A DNA stretch of 53,160 bases from SFFI01 sp964398655. GTDB taxonomy: Bacteria > Bacillota > Clostridia > Saccharofermentanales > DTU023. Location of the stretch: contig CAYNNG010000011.1 in assembly GCA_964398655.1 (NCBI GenBank), positions 1 through 53,160 on the forward strand. The letters are read 5' to 3'. Every line of letters begins with the position of its first letter. The first letter of the stretch is position 1. Below the pieces are notes generated by a model. It was not told where the DNA came from. It saw only the letters and a program-made list of their open reading frames with translations, and did not search any database. The position numbers and the translations under genes are program-made. Positions 32,583-41,447 of the stretch are shown piece after piece.

Positions 32583-33797
32583 ATGAAAAGTCGCATGAAA
32601 AAAAGCCAATTACTTTACTTGGCGCCTCTCTTAATTATTCTCTTAATTTTTTCCTTCTATCCTATAGCGACCTCCTTCGCGTATTCCATGTTTGATTACC
32701 GCACCAACAACCAGCAGTACAATGCCCTGCGCCTGTCCTCAGAACTCAACGGTAATCTCTTGGCCGAGAACGCGGACTATATCGCCTACTTCCTCAACGA
32801 CGACTACGACTATGTCGACGAGGAAGGCCAGAAGGTCTTTGACCAAGTTATGGCCCAAGCGGAGGAGATCGCGGAAAAATACAAGGACCTCAAAGTCGTC
32901 AGCGAGGAGCAGAAACAAGAACTGGAAGCCTTCTTTGAAGATTCCTGGGCTAAGATTTCCGCAGTATACCAACGGCTTCCGGACAATGACCTGATCCGGG
33001 GAGATGACCTGCGCGACCTCTACCGCAGCATGCCGACAGTCTTTATTGAATCCAACTATGTGGGCCTGGACCACTACAAACGTTTGCTCAAGGACAGCCG
33101 CTTTTACGGCGACCTGGGCCACACCCTCCTCTTTACCGCGATCAGTGTAAGCCTCGAGCTGGTCTTGGGTATGGGCCTAGCCTTAATCATGAACATGGCC
33201 ATGCGGGGCATCGGTCTCATCCGGACCGCAGCCCTGGTGCCTTGGGCCATTCCGACCGCCGTCTCTGCCCTCATGTGGCAGTACCTCTATGACGGACGTT
33301 CGGGTATCGTGGCCCACTTCTTTGCCTCGATCGGCCTGATTTCCTCCGCCGAGGCTATGCTTTCCACCGCTTCTGGCGCTATGGCGGCCGCCATTATCGC
33401 CGACGTCTGGAAAACCACTCCCTACATGGCCCTCCTGCTCCTGGCCGGCCTCCAGGTGATTGACCGGGGTCTTTACGAGTCAGCAGCTGTAGACGGAGCC
33501 AATAAGCTCCGCACCTTCTTCTCCATTACCCTGCCCCTCATGAAACCCTCCATTCTGGTGGCCCTGCTCTTCCGCACCTTGGACGCCTTCCGGGTCTACG
33601 ACCTGATCGCGGTTCTAACGGGCGGCGGACCCGGCGGCTCCACGGAAACCCTGTCCATCTACTCCTACAAGGTCATGATTGAGCAGTCCAACTACGGCTA
33701 CGGATCAGCGATTGTTGTTGCCATGTTCATCTGTGTCGCCTTCATCGCCACCATCTTCATTAAGATCCTGGGCGCGGAACTCCTGGCGGAAGAATAG
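32583..33797 (+). CDS. Sugar ABC transporter permease, MalF-like with large extracytoplasmic insert
   Basis: 404 residues. TM1 ('LLYLAPLLIILLIFSFYPIA') is followed by about 140 mostly hydrophilic, acidic residues, then 'IESNYVGLDHYKRLLKDSRF' and the usual permease core 'TLLFTAISVSLELVLGMGLAL'. The EAA loop is 'YESAAVDGANKLRTFFSITLPLMKPSI'. The insert between TM1 and TM2 recalls the P2 loop of MalF, which touches the binding protein; its sequence is coiled-coil-like ('VMAQAEEIAEKYKDLKVVSE'). The partner is the MalG-like gene 12 bp downstream. No ATPase gene is in the cluster. Confidence 0.9.
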   Translation: MKSRMKKSQLLYLAPLLIILLIFSFYPIATSFAYSMFDYRTNNQQYNALRLSSELNGNLLAENADYIAYFLNDDYDYVDEEGQKVFDQVMAQAEEIAEKYKDLKVVSEEQKQELEAFFEDSWAKISAVYQRLPDNDLIRGDDLRDLYRSMPTVFIESNYVGLDHYKRLLKDSRFYGDLGHTLLFTAISVSLELVLGMGLALIMNMAMRGIGLIRTAALVPWAIPTAVSALMWQYLYDGRSGIVAHFFASIGLISSAEAMLSTASGAMAAAIIADVWKTTPYMALLLLAGLQVIDRGLYESAAVDGANKLRTFFSITLPLMKPSILVALLFRTLDAFRVYDLIAVLTGGGPGGSTETLSIYSYKVMIEQSNYGYGSAIVVAMFICVAFIATIFIKILGAELLAEE

Positions 33798-33809
33798 GAG
33801 GAAAGCTTT

Positions 33810-34706
33810 ATGACTAACCAATCTACAGTCCAGCCTCAACTCTCCCCCCGCGTGGCAGAGGCGCTCAAGCAAACCCGGCACAAGAAAAAACATGCCAAGA
33901 TCTTTGCCTACTTGGTCATCGCGATCTTTGTTTTCGTCAGCCTCTTCCCCTTCATTTGGGTCGCGGCCACCTCTTTCAAGCCCTCCAACGAGATTTACAA
34001 CCCCAGCACAGCTTTTAAGCTCATAACCGACAACGCCACCGGCGAGCACTACAGGGAGGTCTGGACCAAGGGTCTGCCCAAGGCCATCGGCAACTCCTTC
34101 ATTGTCTCCATTATCACGACAGCCTATGTCATCGTGGTATCGACCTTTTCGGCCTACCTGGTCTCCCGCTACCGTTTCAAAGGCAAGCGCTTCCTCATGG
34201 GCATCATCCTGGGTGTATCCATGTTCCCCCAGATGATCATCGTGGGACCTATTTACAACATGTTTTACAGCCTGGGCATCCTCAACTCCTTCTGGGTCTC
34301 CCTTGCTTACTCCTCCATCACCCTGCCGACCGCAGTGTGGATCATGGTAGCCCACTTTAACTCCATCCCCCTCGCCCTGGAAGAAGCCGCGCGGATTGAT
34401 GGAGCCCGCCCCATGCAGATCCTCTGGCGCATTGTCTTCCCCCTGGCCGCACCCGGTGTCTTTACGACCGCCATCATGACCTTCATTGCCTCCTGGAATG
34501 AATATCTCTTGACCTTTACCTTGAACACCGATGTCAACTACCACACGGTGCCGGTACATATCTCTTCCCTGCAGACACAGTTCGCCATTCTCTGGGGACA
34601 GATCACCGCAGCGACAGTTATCGTAATCATTCCCACCCTGATCATCGTCCTGCTCTTCCAAAAGCAGATTATTTCCGGTATCACTCAGGGCGCGGTAAAG
34701 GAATAA
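33810..34706 (+). CDS. Sugar ABC transporter permease, MalG-like
   Basis: 298 residues with six membrane spans. N-terminal 'FAYLVIAIFVFVSLFPFIWV', 'SAYLVSRYRFKGKRFLMGII', EAA loop 'ALEEAARIDGARPMQILWRIVFP', and C-terminal 'IVLLFQKQIISGITQGAVKE', all typical of MalG-type proteins. GGAGG precedes the ATG. It ends 6 bp before the phosphorylase start, so the two are translationally close. Confidence 0.93.
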   Translation: MTNQSTVQPQLSPRVAEALKQTRHKKKHAKIFAYLVIAIFVFVSLFPFIWVAATSFKPSNEIYNPSTAFKLITDNATGEHYREVWTKGLPKAIGNSFIVSIITTAYVIVVSTFSAYLVSRYRFKGKRFLMGIILGVSMFPQMIIVGPIYNMFYSLGILNSFWVSLAYSSITLPTAVWIMVAHFNSIPLALEEAARIDGARPMQILWRIVFPLAAPGVFTTAIMTFIASWNEYLLTFTLNTDVNYHTVPVHISSLQTQFAILWGQITAATVIVIIPTLIIVLLFQKQIISGITQGAVKE

Positions 34707-34712
34707 ACACCT

Positions 34713-37700
34713 ATGAAACTTTCACCCAGTCAACTATCTAACCAAACACAAGAGCCGGGTCCAGCTCCGGCTAGCTTGTGGGAACTTAACAGCCCTGACC
34801 CCGCCAAGCTGGCCCTGGCAGAATCCCTCTTCAGCCAGGCCAATGGTTACTTGGGCGTCCGGGCCTACCCCGCAGAATACCAAGTCAAGGCCTACGCCCC
34901 CGGCTGGAAGTCCGTACGCGGCACCTATCTCAACGCCTTTTATGAGCGTTTGGACCTGGACTACCCGGAAACTTTATACGGCTTTGCCGCTCATACCGAG
35001 CGGATGGTCAGCCTGCCAGATATTAAATATCTGCGTCTTAAGGTCAACGGCGAGGACCTCACCCCCCTGGCGGGCCCCCAGAAGGTCAGCTGCTACCGGC
35101 AGGCCCTCAATCCCCAGACCGGTCTGGCGGAAAAGTCCTACCGCTATCAGACAGCCGACGGGGCCAGACTTAACTTTAAATTAAGCGAGCTCGTCTCTTT
35201 GGTCAGGCCAGAAATTTACGCTCAAAGGCTGGAGGTCCAGGCGGAAGCCCCGCTAGATTTAGCTATTCAGCTGGGCCTAGACGCCTCTATCCGCAATGAC
35301 ACAGGCGGCGATGACCCCCGCCTGGCTTCTAGCAAGGAAGAACTCCTCACCCACACCAGGCTGAGAGCCCTAGACCAAGGTCTCCTGCTGACCAGCCAAA
35401 CTCCGCACTCCCAGCTCCAGCTGGCCATAGCCCAGGTAATGGAAGTAGAGCCCGCGGGTCTGGAAGGTAAGTATAAGGCCCAAGACCACGCCGCCTCCTG
35501 GACCTACCAAGTGGGCCTGGAGGCCGGAGAAAGCCTGACCTTTACCCACTATACTGGGCTCTGTGATTCCCGCCGCCAGGCTGAGCCTGCTAAGGCCGCC
35601 CAAGCAGCAGCTGAAGCCGTGCAGGACAGCGGCTGGGACCAGCTCTTACAAGAACAGGCTGACTTTTTGCAGGACTACTGGCAGGACAAGCGGGTGACCA
35701 TCCAAGGTGACCAGCAGAGCCAGGATGCCCTAGACTTCATGGCCTTCCACTTCCTGCAAAATGCAGCGCAGGATGGTATTTCCTACATGGCAGCCAAGGG
35801 TCTCACCGGTGAAGGCTATGAGGGACATTATTTCTGGGACTTTGAGATCTTCATGTTCCCCTACTTCCTGGACCTCTGGCCGGAAAGGGCCAAGGCCCTT
35901 TTGAACTACCGGGTCCACACCCTGGGCCAAGCTCGGGAGAATGCCAAAATCCTCGGCTATGACCGGGGCGCCCAATATGCCTGGCGGACTATAACAGGGC
36001 CGGAATGTTCCGGCTACTTCCCCTCCGGGTCGGCCCAGCTCCACATCAACGGAGATATCGCCAAGGCCTTCGCCGACTACTATCAGCAGACGGGCGACCT
36101 GGACTACATGGCCCAGGCCGGCTTTGCCGTGCTGATGGAAACCGCCCGCACCTGGCTAGAAGTAGGCAGCTGGGACCACGGCTACTTCAAGATTTTTGGG
36201 GTAACCGGGCCAGACGAATATACCTGCCTCATTGATAACAACTACTACACCAACCTCTCTGCCCAGGCCAACCTGCGCACCTGCCTCCAGGTGGCCGCTG
36301 ACCTGGAAGCCGCGGGGCTGAAACCCAATTTAACCCTTCCCTGTTTAAGCGACCAGTTTTACCAGGTTGAACCTCTTACCGAAGAGGAAGCCGACCGCAT
36401 GGCCCATGCGGCGGACCATATCTTCCTCCCCCACAATGCCGACCTGGGCATTGATGCCCAAGACGAGACCTTCCTGTCCAAGCCAGTCTGGGACTTTGAC
36501 CACACCCCGGAGGACCACTACCCCCTGCTCCTCCACTACCATCCTTCCAAGCTCTACCGCTATCAGGTTCTGAAACAGGCTGACACCTGCCTGGCCCACT
36601 TCCTCTTCGCCCCCGAGCTGGATACGCCTACCGTGCAGAAGTCCCGGCGCTACTACGAGGCCATCACAACCCACGATTCCTCACTTTCCGGCTGTATTTA
36701 CGGAGCCCTGGCCGCCTACGCCGGCGAGAGCAAGAAGGCTTGGGATTACTTTGTCCAGGCCCGGGACCTCGACCTGAAAAATGTCCAAGGCAATACCGTA
36801 GACGGGCTCCACCTGGGCAGCCTGGGCGGTATTTGGCTCTTCCTTCTGCGAGGTTTTGCCGGCTTGCGGCTCACTGACCAGAGGCTCTCCCTGCGCCCCC
36901 ACCTACCCGCGTCCTGGCAAGAATTAAGCTTGCCCTACCACTATCAAGGTGGGCGGCTGGACTTAAAGCTGGGCCATTTAACTGCGGAAATGACCTGGTC
37001 TGGCCAACACAACTTAGACCTGGCCTACAGGGGCCGCCAACTCAAGCTCCAGCCCGGTAAGCCACAAAAGGTCCAGGCTATCCTAGGTATCGTCTTTGAC
37101 TTGGATGGGGTCCTGGTCCACACCGACCGCTTTCATCGAGAGGCCTGGCAGCGCCTGGCCCAGGAAGAGGGACTTTACTTTGATCCCTCCTTGGGCGATG
37201 CCCTGCGGGGTGTCAGCCGCATGGCCAGCCTGGACCTCTTGCTGGAAAAAGCCGGCGCAGCCGAGCGTTACAGCCACGAAGAAAAACTCGCCTTGGCAGA
37301 TCGAAAAAACAACTATTACCGGAACTTCCTCCAAGAGCTCACCCCCGAGGACTTCGCCCCCCAACACCGCGAGGCCCTCAAAGACCTGCGGGCCGCCGGC
37401 TACAAGCTGGGGATCTCCTCTTCTAGCAAAAATGCCCGCTTCATCCTGGATCGCTTAGGCTTAACTGACTACTTCGACGCCATCACGGGCGGGGAAGATA
37501 TCCAGCACTCCAAGCCCCATCCCGAGGTCTTCCTCCAGACTGCCGCAAAATTCGGCCTGGATCCCCGCGACCTCATGGTGGTGGAAGATGCCGAATCCGG
37601 CCTGGAAGCCGCCCAAGCCGGCCACTTCATCCCCGCAGGCTTTGGCGCGGCAAAAGATTCCGACCTGGCTGCCTACAGCTTTAAGGATTTGACGGACTTC

Positions 37701-37721
37701 TTCGCCTTCTTTAAAGTTTAA
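34713..37721 (+). CDS. Bifunctional GH65 disaccharide phosphorylase / beta-phosphoglucomutase fusion
   Basis: 1002 residues. About 1-780 is glycoside hydrolase family 65 (maltose, trehalose or kojibiose phosphorylase): 'NGYLGVRAYPAEYQ', 'WDFEIFMFPYF', 'HINGDIAKAFADYY', the acid Glu in 'VTGPDEYTCLIDNNYYTN', 'KLYRYQVLKQADTCLAHFL' and the phosphate site in 'TTHDSSLSGCIYGAL'. About 789-1002 is a HAD beta-phosphoglucomutase: nucleophile 'GIVFDLDGVLVHTDRFHREA', 'GVSRMASLDLLLEKAGA', 'GISSSSKNARFILDRLGL', 'SKPHPEVFLQT' and 'VVEDAESGLEAAQAG'. Phosphorolysis by a beta-phosphate-producing GH65 enzyme feeds the mutase directly to glucose 6-phosphate. The exact disaccharide is undetermined. Confidence 0.93.
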   Translation: MKLSPSQLSNQTQEPGPAPASLWELNSPDPAKLALAESLFSQANGYLGVRAYPAEYQVKAYAPGWKSVRGTYLNAFYERLDLDYPETLYGFAAHTERMVSLPDIKYLRLKVNGEDLTPLAGPQKVSCYRQALNPQTGLAEKSYRYQTADGARLNFKLSELVSLVRPEIYAQRLEVQAEAPLDLAIQLGLDASIRNDTGGDDPRLASSKEELLTHTRLRALDQGLLLTSQTPHSQLQLAIAQVMEVEPAGLEGKYKAQDHAASWTYQVGLEAGESLTFTHYTGLCDSRRQAEPAKAAQAAAEAVQDSGWDQLLQEQADFLQDYWQDKRVTIQGDQQSQDALDFMAFHFLQNAAQDGISYMAAKGLTGEGYEGHYFWDFEIFMFPYFLDLWPERAKALLNYRVHTLGQARENAKILGYDRGAQYAWRTITGPECSGYFPSGSAQLHINGDIAKAFADYYQQTGDLDYMAQAGFAVLMETARTWLEVGSWDHGYFKIFGVTGPDEYTCLIDNNYYTNLSAQANLRTCLQVAADLEAAGLKPNLTLPCLSDQFYQVEPLTEEEADRMAHAADHIFLPHNADLGIDAQDETFLSKPVWDFDHTPEDHYPLLLHYHPSKLYRYQVLKQADTCLAHFLFAPELDTPTVQKSRRYYEAITTHDSSLSGCIYGALAAYAGESKKAWDYFVQARDLDLKNVQGNTVDGLHLGSLGGIWLFLLRGFAGLRLTDQRLSLRPHLPASWQELSLPYHYQGGRLDLKLGHLTAEMTWSGQHNLDLAYRGRQLKLQPGKPQKVQAILGIVFDLDGVLVHTDRFHREAWQRLAQEEGLYFDPSLGDALRGVSRMASLDLLLEKAGAAERYSHEEKLALADRKNNYYRNFLQELTPEDFAPQHREALKDLRAAGYKLGISSSSKNARFILDRLGLTDYFDAITGGEDIQHSKPHPEVFLQTAAKFGLDPRDLMVVEDAESGLEAAQAGHFIPAGFGAAKDSDLAAYSFKDLTDFFAFFKV

Positions 37722-37764
37722 AGCTCGCAACTCTTAGTCCGCAAAGATTTTTAGCCCACAAATA

Positions 37765-37792
37765 AGGGGTGCCTAGCTCACTAGGCACCCCT
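37765..37792 (+). terminator. Terminator of the disaccharide operon
   Basis: A perfect 12-bp stem (AGGGGTGCCTAG / CTAGGCACCCCT) with a CTCA loop, then CTTTAATT. It could act weakly on the converging iorB transcript as well. Between it and iorB lies a short array of GACTATAAAA-like direct repeats (37830-37870). Confidence 0.85.
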
Positions 37793-37886
37793 CTTTAATT
37801 GGTAAACTATGTTCAGAACCTAAATCAAAAGACTATAAAAAAAACTATAGAAGACTATAAAAGGCTATAGCTAAGGCTTTAAGACT

Positions 37887-38462
37887 TTAAATCAAAGACA
37901 TACCTAGGTCTAAAGCCTTTTGGTTGACCTCTACAAAATCCTTTTTCAGGTTTTCCGCGATGATTTTGTGCCAATCGATATCTTCCAGGCCCATGGACTT
38001 CACGATGGTGCCCAAGAGGATAATATTCATCACCCGGCGGTTGCCGAGCTTTTCCGCTTCGGCGCTGGCGTCTACCACCACTAGGCGTTTGGCGTGTTTG
38101 CGCACTAAGTCTTCAATATTCTCCGGATATTTCTCCAAGCCAGCCAGGACGCCAATGGGGTCAACCTGGGCGGTGTTCATAACCACAGTGCCCTCCGGGG
38201 AGAGGTAGTCCAGGTTGCGCAGGACTTCCAACTGCTCAAAGCCAATCAAGACATCCGCGGTGCCCTTCTCTACTACAGGGGAGTAAACCTTGTCCCCATA
38301 GCGGACGTGGGTCAAGACCGGGCCTTCCCGCTGGCTCATGCCGTGGACTTCCGACATTTTGACGTCGTAGCCCTCTGCCATGAGGCCAAGGGTTAAGAGT
38401 TTGGAGGCGAGGATGGTACCTTGGCCCCCGATACCGGTTAGCAAGATATTTTTCGTTTTCAT
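37887..38462 (-). CDS. iorB: Indolepyruvate:ferredoxin oxidoreductase, beta subunit
   Basis: 191 residues of the gamma-domain type of 2-oxoacid oxidoreductases: 'NILLTGIGGQGTILASKLLT', 'EVHGMSQREGPVLTHVRYGD', 'DVLIGFEQLEVLRNL', 'INWHK'-like end 'DIDWHKIIAENLKKDFVEVN'. With IorA it oxidatively decarboxylates arylpyruvates from aromatic amino acids to aryl-acetyl-CoA, reducing ferredoxin. The gene follows iorA by 12 bp. Confidence 0.94.
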   Translation of the reverse strand: MKTKNILLTGIGGQGTILASKLLTLGLMAEGYDVKMSEVHGMSQREGPVLTHVRYGDKVYSPVVEKGTADVLIGFEQLEVLRNLDYLSPEGTVVMNTAQVDPIGVLAGLEKYPENIEDLVRKHAKRLVVVDASAEAEKLGNRRVMNIILLGTIVKSMGLEDIDWHKIIAENLKKDFVEVNQKALDLGMSLI

Positions 38463-38474
38463 AAGGGTCTCCTC

Positions 38475-40274
38475 CTATTTCTCTACCTGGGGCTCGACCT
38501 TTTGGATGGCCTGGACCGGGCAAACTTGGGCGCAGACAGAGCAGCCTACACACTTAGTTTGGTCAATCCCGGACTTATTGAGTTCCACGTCGTAGACAAT
38601 CGCGGGGCAGCCAGTCTTGGTGCACATCTTGCAGCTAATGCAGACCTCCCGGTCTACGAAGTAATGGTCTTGGAAGGAGCCGGCAAATTCTTGCTTTTCC
38701 TCTGCCTTCTGCTTCTTCAGGGCGCAGGGCCAGCGAGTGATAATTACGCTGGGCTCATCCAGAGCGAAGGCCCAGTCCAGGGTGTCATTGACTTCTTGGA
38801 GATTGTTGGGGTTAATAGTCCGTACATTTTTCAGGCCCAGGCCCCGGCATAAGGCCTCTAAATCAATGGCGGCGGCGGGATTTTCTTTCAGGCTGTAACC
38901 CGTGCCCGGGTTTTCCTGCTGGCCGGTCATGGCCGTGATCCGGTTGTCTAGGATGACATTGATCGTATTGGCATTGTTATACAGAACTTCAATCAGGGAG
39001 TTGATGCCCGTATGGAAGAAGGTGGAGTCGCCGATCATGGAGACTACCCGCATCTGGTTGTCGGGCTTGAGGTTAAAGACCTTCTGAGCGCCGGCCCCCA
39101 TGGAGATCGAGGCCCCCATGCAGAGGTTGGTGTTCATCACGTTGAAGGGCGGGTTGCCTGTCAGGGTATAGCAGCCAATATCGCCCGACACCATGACATT
39201 CTTGCGTTTGCTCAGGGCGTAAGCGAAGCCGCGATGGGGGCAGCCTGCGCAGAGGGTCGGAGCGCGGCCAATCAGGGCATCTTGGGTTTCCTGGTCCAGG
39301 GGGTGGGCCAGGGACTGCATACCCATAGCCTTGCGGATCACTTCGGGGAGCTGCTCGCCATTGCGGGGGAAGATCTCCTTACCAATGACCGGGATGCCCA
39401 GGCTCTTGAGATGGTCTTCCACGATAGGATCAACTTCCTCAATCACGTAGAGAATTTCTACCGAGTCCGCAAATTTCTGCAGGAGCTGGTCCGGCAGGGG
39501 GTAGGAAAAGCCCAATTTTAAATAGTTGGCCGCCTCGCCCAAGACCTCTTTGGCGTAGAGATAGCAGTCGCCCGAGCAGATCACCCCGATATCGGAGCCA
39601 TGGTCTTCAATCACATTCCAGGGGCAGTCATTGGCATAGGCCTCCAGCTTCTTGAGGTTGTCCTGGAGTTTGACCTTCATCTTGCGGGCAAAGGCCGGGA
39701 TGGCCAGGTATTTGGCAATATTTTTCTCATAAGGTTTAACCGGGACCTCTTGGCGGTCTGACCAGGTCACCAGGGATTTGGAGTGGTTGACCCGGGTAGT
39801 CGTCCGGATAATCACCGGGATATCGTATTTTTCACTCAGGTCGTAGGCCGCTTTAACCATATCAATACATTCTTGAGAATCTGAGGGCTCAAACATAGGG
39901 ATATTAGTGGCCCGAGAATAGTGGCGGTTGTCCTGCTCATTCTGGGAAGAATATTGGTTAGGCTCATCCGCGTTAATGACCACCATGCCGCCGTTGACCC
40001 CCAGATAGGCGGAGGTGAACATGGGGTCGGCAGCCACATTCATGCCCACGTGCTTCATGGTCACGAGGGACCTGCCCCCCGCCATGGCGGCGCCAAAGGC
40101 AGCCTCGTAAGCCACCTTCTCGTTGGGCGCCCATTCGGCGTAGACCTCCTCATAGGTGGCCAGGTTTTCCAGGATTTCGGTCGAGGGTGTACCAGGATAG
40201 CCAGAGGCAAAGTGGACGCCAGCCTCATAGGCAGCCCTGGCCAGGGCCTCGTTGCCAGTCATCAAGTGTTTCAT
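38475..40274 (-). CDS. iorA: Indolepyruvate:ferredoxin oxidoreductase, alpha subunit
   Basis: 599 residues. N-terminal pyrimidine-binding domain ('LMTGNEALARAAYEAGVHFA', 'GYPGTPSTEILENLA', 'MKHVGMNVAADPMFT'). TPP domain with 'LCAGCPHRGFAYAL', 'GDIGCYTLTGNPPFN' and 'GDSTFFHTGINSLIEVLYNN', the GD...N TPP motif. C-terminal pair of [4Fe-4S] motifs: 'CISCKMCTKTGCPAIVY' and 'CVGCSVCAQVCPVQA'. Full family length. AAGGAGG precedes the ATG. It belongs to the operon ptb-iorA-iorB. Confidence 0.95.
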   Translation of the reverse strand: MKHLMTGNEALARAAYEAGVHFASGYPGTPSTEILENLATYEEVYAEWAPNEKVAYEAAFGAAMAGGRSLVTMKHVGMNVAADPMFTSAYLGVNGGMVVINADEPNQYSSQNEQDNRHYSRATNIPMFEPSDSQECIDMVKAAYDLSEKYDIPVIIRTTTRVNHSKSLVTWSDRQEVPVKPYEKNIAKYLAIPAFARKMKVKLQDNLKKLEAYANDCPWNVIEDHGSDIGVICSGDCYLYAKEVLGEAANYLKLGFSYPLPDQLLQKFADSVEILYVIEEVDPIVEDHLKSLGIPVIGKEIFPRNGEQLPEVIRKAMGMQSLAHPLDQETQDALIGRAPTLCAGCPHRGFAYALSKRKNVMVSGDIGCYTLTGNPPFNVMNTNLCMGASISMGAGAQKVFNLKPDNQMRVVSMIGDSTFFHTGINSLIEVLYNNANTINVILDNRITAMTGQQENPGTGYSLKENPAAAIDLEALCRGLGLKNVRTINPNNLQEVNDTLDWAFALDEPSVIITRWPCALKKQKAEEKQEFAGSFQDHYFVDREVCISCKMCTKTGCPAIVYDVELNKSGIDQTKCVGCSVCAQVCPVQAIQKVEPQVEK

Positions 40275-40303
40275 CGCTACCTCCTTTGTGGCAATGTTTA
40301 TCT

Positions 40304-41227
40304 TTATTCTGCCGTCTCGGGACAGGCTCCCGGACAGGCGAGGGCCGCCAGCGCAATGGAAAGATACTTCTCCTCCGCTGTAGAACCGCGGCTGGTTAGG
40401 ACAATGGGGCAGGCGGCTCCCACAATAAAGCCGGAGAACTTGGCCCCGGCCGTCACCGTGAGGGCCTTGGCCAAGATATTGGCGGCGTGGATATTGGGTG
40501 CCAAAAGCACATCACAGTCGCCCGCGCAGGGGGACTGGAAGCCCTTGTAGTCCGCAATCTCCTTGGACATGGCACAGTCATAGGAAATGGGACCTTCAAC
40601 CAGGCAGCCTTTAATCTCGCCCCGCAAGGCCCGCTGTTTCAGCTCATCTGCTTCCAGGGTCTCCGGCATTTTGGGGTTGACCTTTTCAATACAAGCCAAA
40701 ACCCCCACCTTGATTTCTTCATAGCCCAGGGCCTGCAGGGTCGCCACCGTGTTCTCAATGATCTCCTGCTTAACTTCCAGGTCCGGATAGGTATTCATAC
40801 CCCCATCCACGATGGAGACCAGCTTGTGGTAGCCGGGCACTTCAAAGAGGCCAAAGTGGGACATGCGGCGTCCGGTACCCAATCCGCTGTCCTTGCGGAC
40901 CACTTCTTTTAGCAGAATCGCCGTATCCAGCTTGCCCTTCATGAGGAAGCTGGCCTGGCCGGAAGCCACCAGGTCCACCCCCGTCCGCGCTGCCTGCTTG
41001 AGGTCTGCCGCATCTATAATCTGGCGTGCGGCGGGATCTTGGCCCAGATCGGTCAGGTAGACGCGAATGGCCGCGGCATCTCCAATATATAGAGGAATAA
41101 CTAAGCCATCCTGGGCTGCGGCTTCGGCGGCCTCCACAGAATGCTGGTCTGCCGCCACCACCGCCATTTTCTTCTGCATGAGCTGGGAACATTTTTGCTG
41201 CAGTAAATCTGCAAAAGTCTTGTACAT
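40304..41227 (-). CDS. ptb: Phosphate butyryltransferase-like acyltransferase
   Basis: 307 residues of the phosphate acetyl/butyryltransferase family: 'GQASFLMKGKLDTAILLKEV', 'GRRMSHFGLFEVPGYHKLV', 'DGGMNTYPDLEVKQEIIENT', 'VEGPISYDCAMSKEIADYKG', 'CDVLLAPNIHAANILAKAL' and 'FIVGAACPIVLTSRGSTAEEK'. It exchanges CoA for phosphate on butyryl-CoA or branched/aryl acyl-CoA. Being in one operon with iorAB and opposite buk, it may act on arylacetyl- or branched acyl-CoA from amino acids rather than on butyryl-CoA alone. Confidence 0.93.
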   Translation of the reverse strand: MYKTFADLLQQKCSQLMQKKMAVVAADQHSVEAAEAAAQDGLVIPLYIGDAAAIRVYLTDLGQDPAARQIIDAADLKQAARTGVDLVASGQASFLMKGKLDTAILLKEVVRKDSGLGTGRRMSHFGLFEVPGYHKLVSIVDGGMNTYPDLEVKQEIIENTVATLQALGYEEIKVGVLACIEKVNPKMPETLEADELKQRALRGEIKGCLVEGPISYDCAMSKEIADYKGFQSPCAGDCDVLLAPNIHAANILAKALTVTAGAKFSGFIVGAACPIVLTSRGSTAEEKYLSIALAALACPGACPETAE

Positions 41228-41406
41228 CCTGAACTCCTCCCTGCGGCTGCGCAGGTGTTCCGACCCCGGTCAGAGCCTTGCGGTACCCGCATACCTGGTA
41301 GCTGCCAGTCACAAACTTCAGACGGTCTGCCGGCAGAAAACCAGGTCAGCTGTCAGTAATTCACAAAAAAGTTGGTTAATCAGTCTTATTTGTGCGCAAA
41401 ATACCT

Positions 41407-41412
41407 TATAAT
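41407..41412 (+). promoter_or_regulatory. -10 box of buk
   Basis: A perfect TATAAT 36 bp upstream of the buk ATG. The -35 (TCTTAT at 17 bp) is weak. The 220-bp space is shared with the divergent ptb operon and contains an imperfect dyad around TTTGTGCGCAAA (41390-41401). Confidence 0.45.
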
Positions 41413-41447
41413 TTTAGCAGATAAATCTAGATAAGGGAGCCACAAGC

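Noticed and set aside
33705..34661. 318-codon minus-strand ORF opposite the MalG-like gene
   Set aside because: Gly/Asp-rich low-information translation mirrors the codon pattern of the real permease gene on the plus strand.
41380..41410. Rex-type redox operator between ptb and buk
   Set aside because: The dyad around TTTGTGCGCAAA does not match the TTGTGAAnnnnTTCACAA pattern closely enough.
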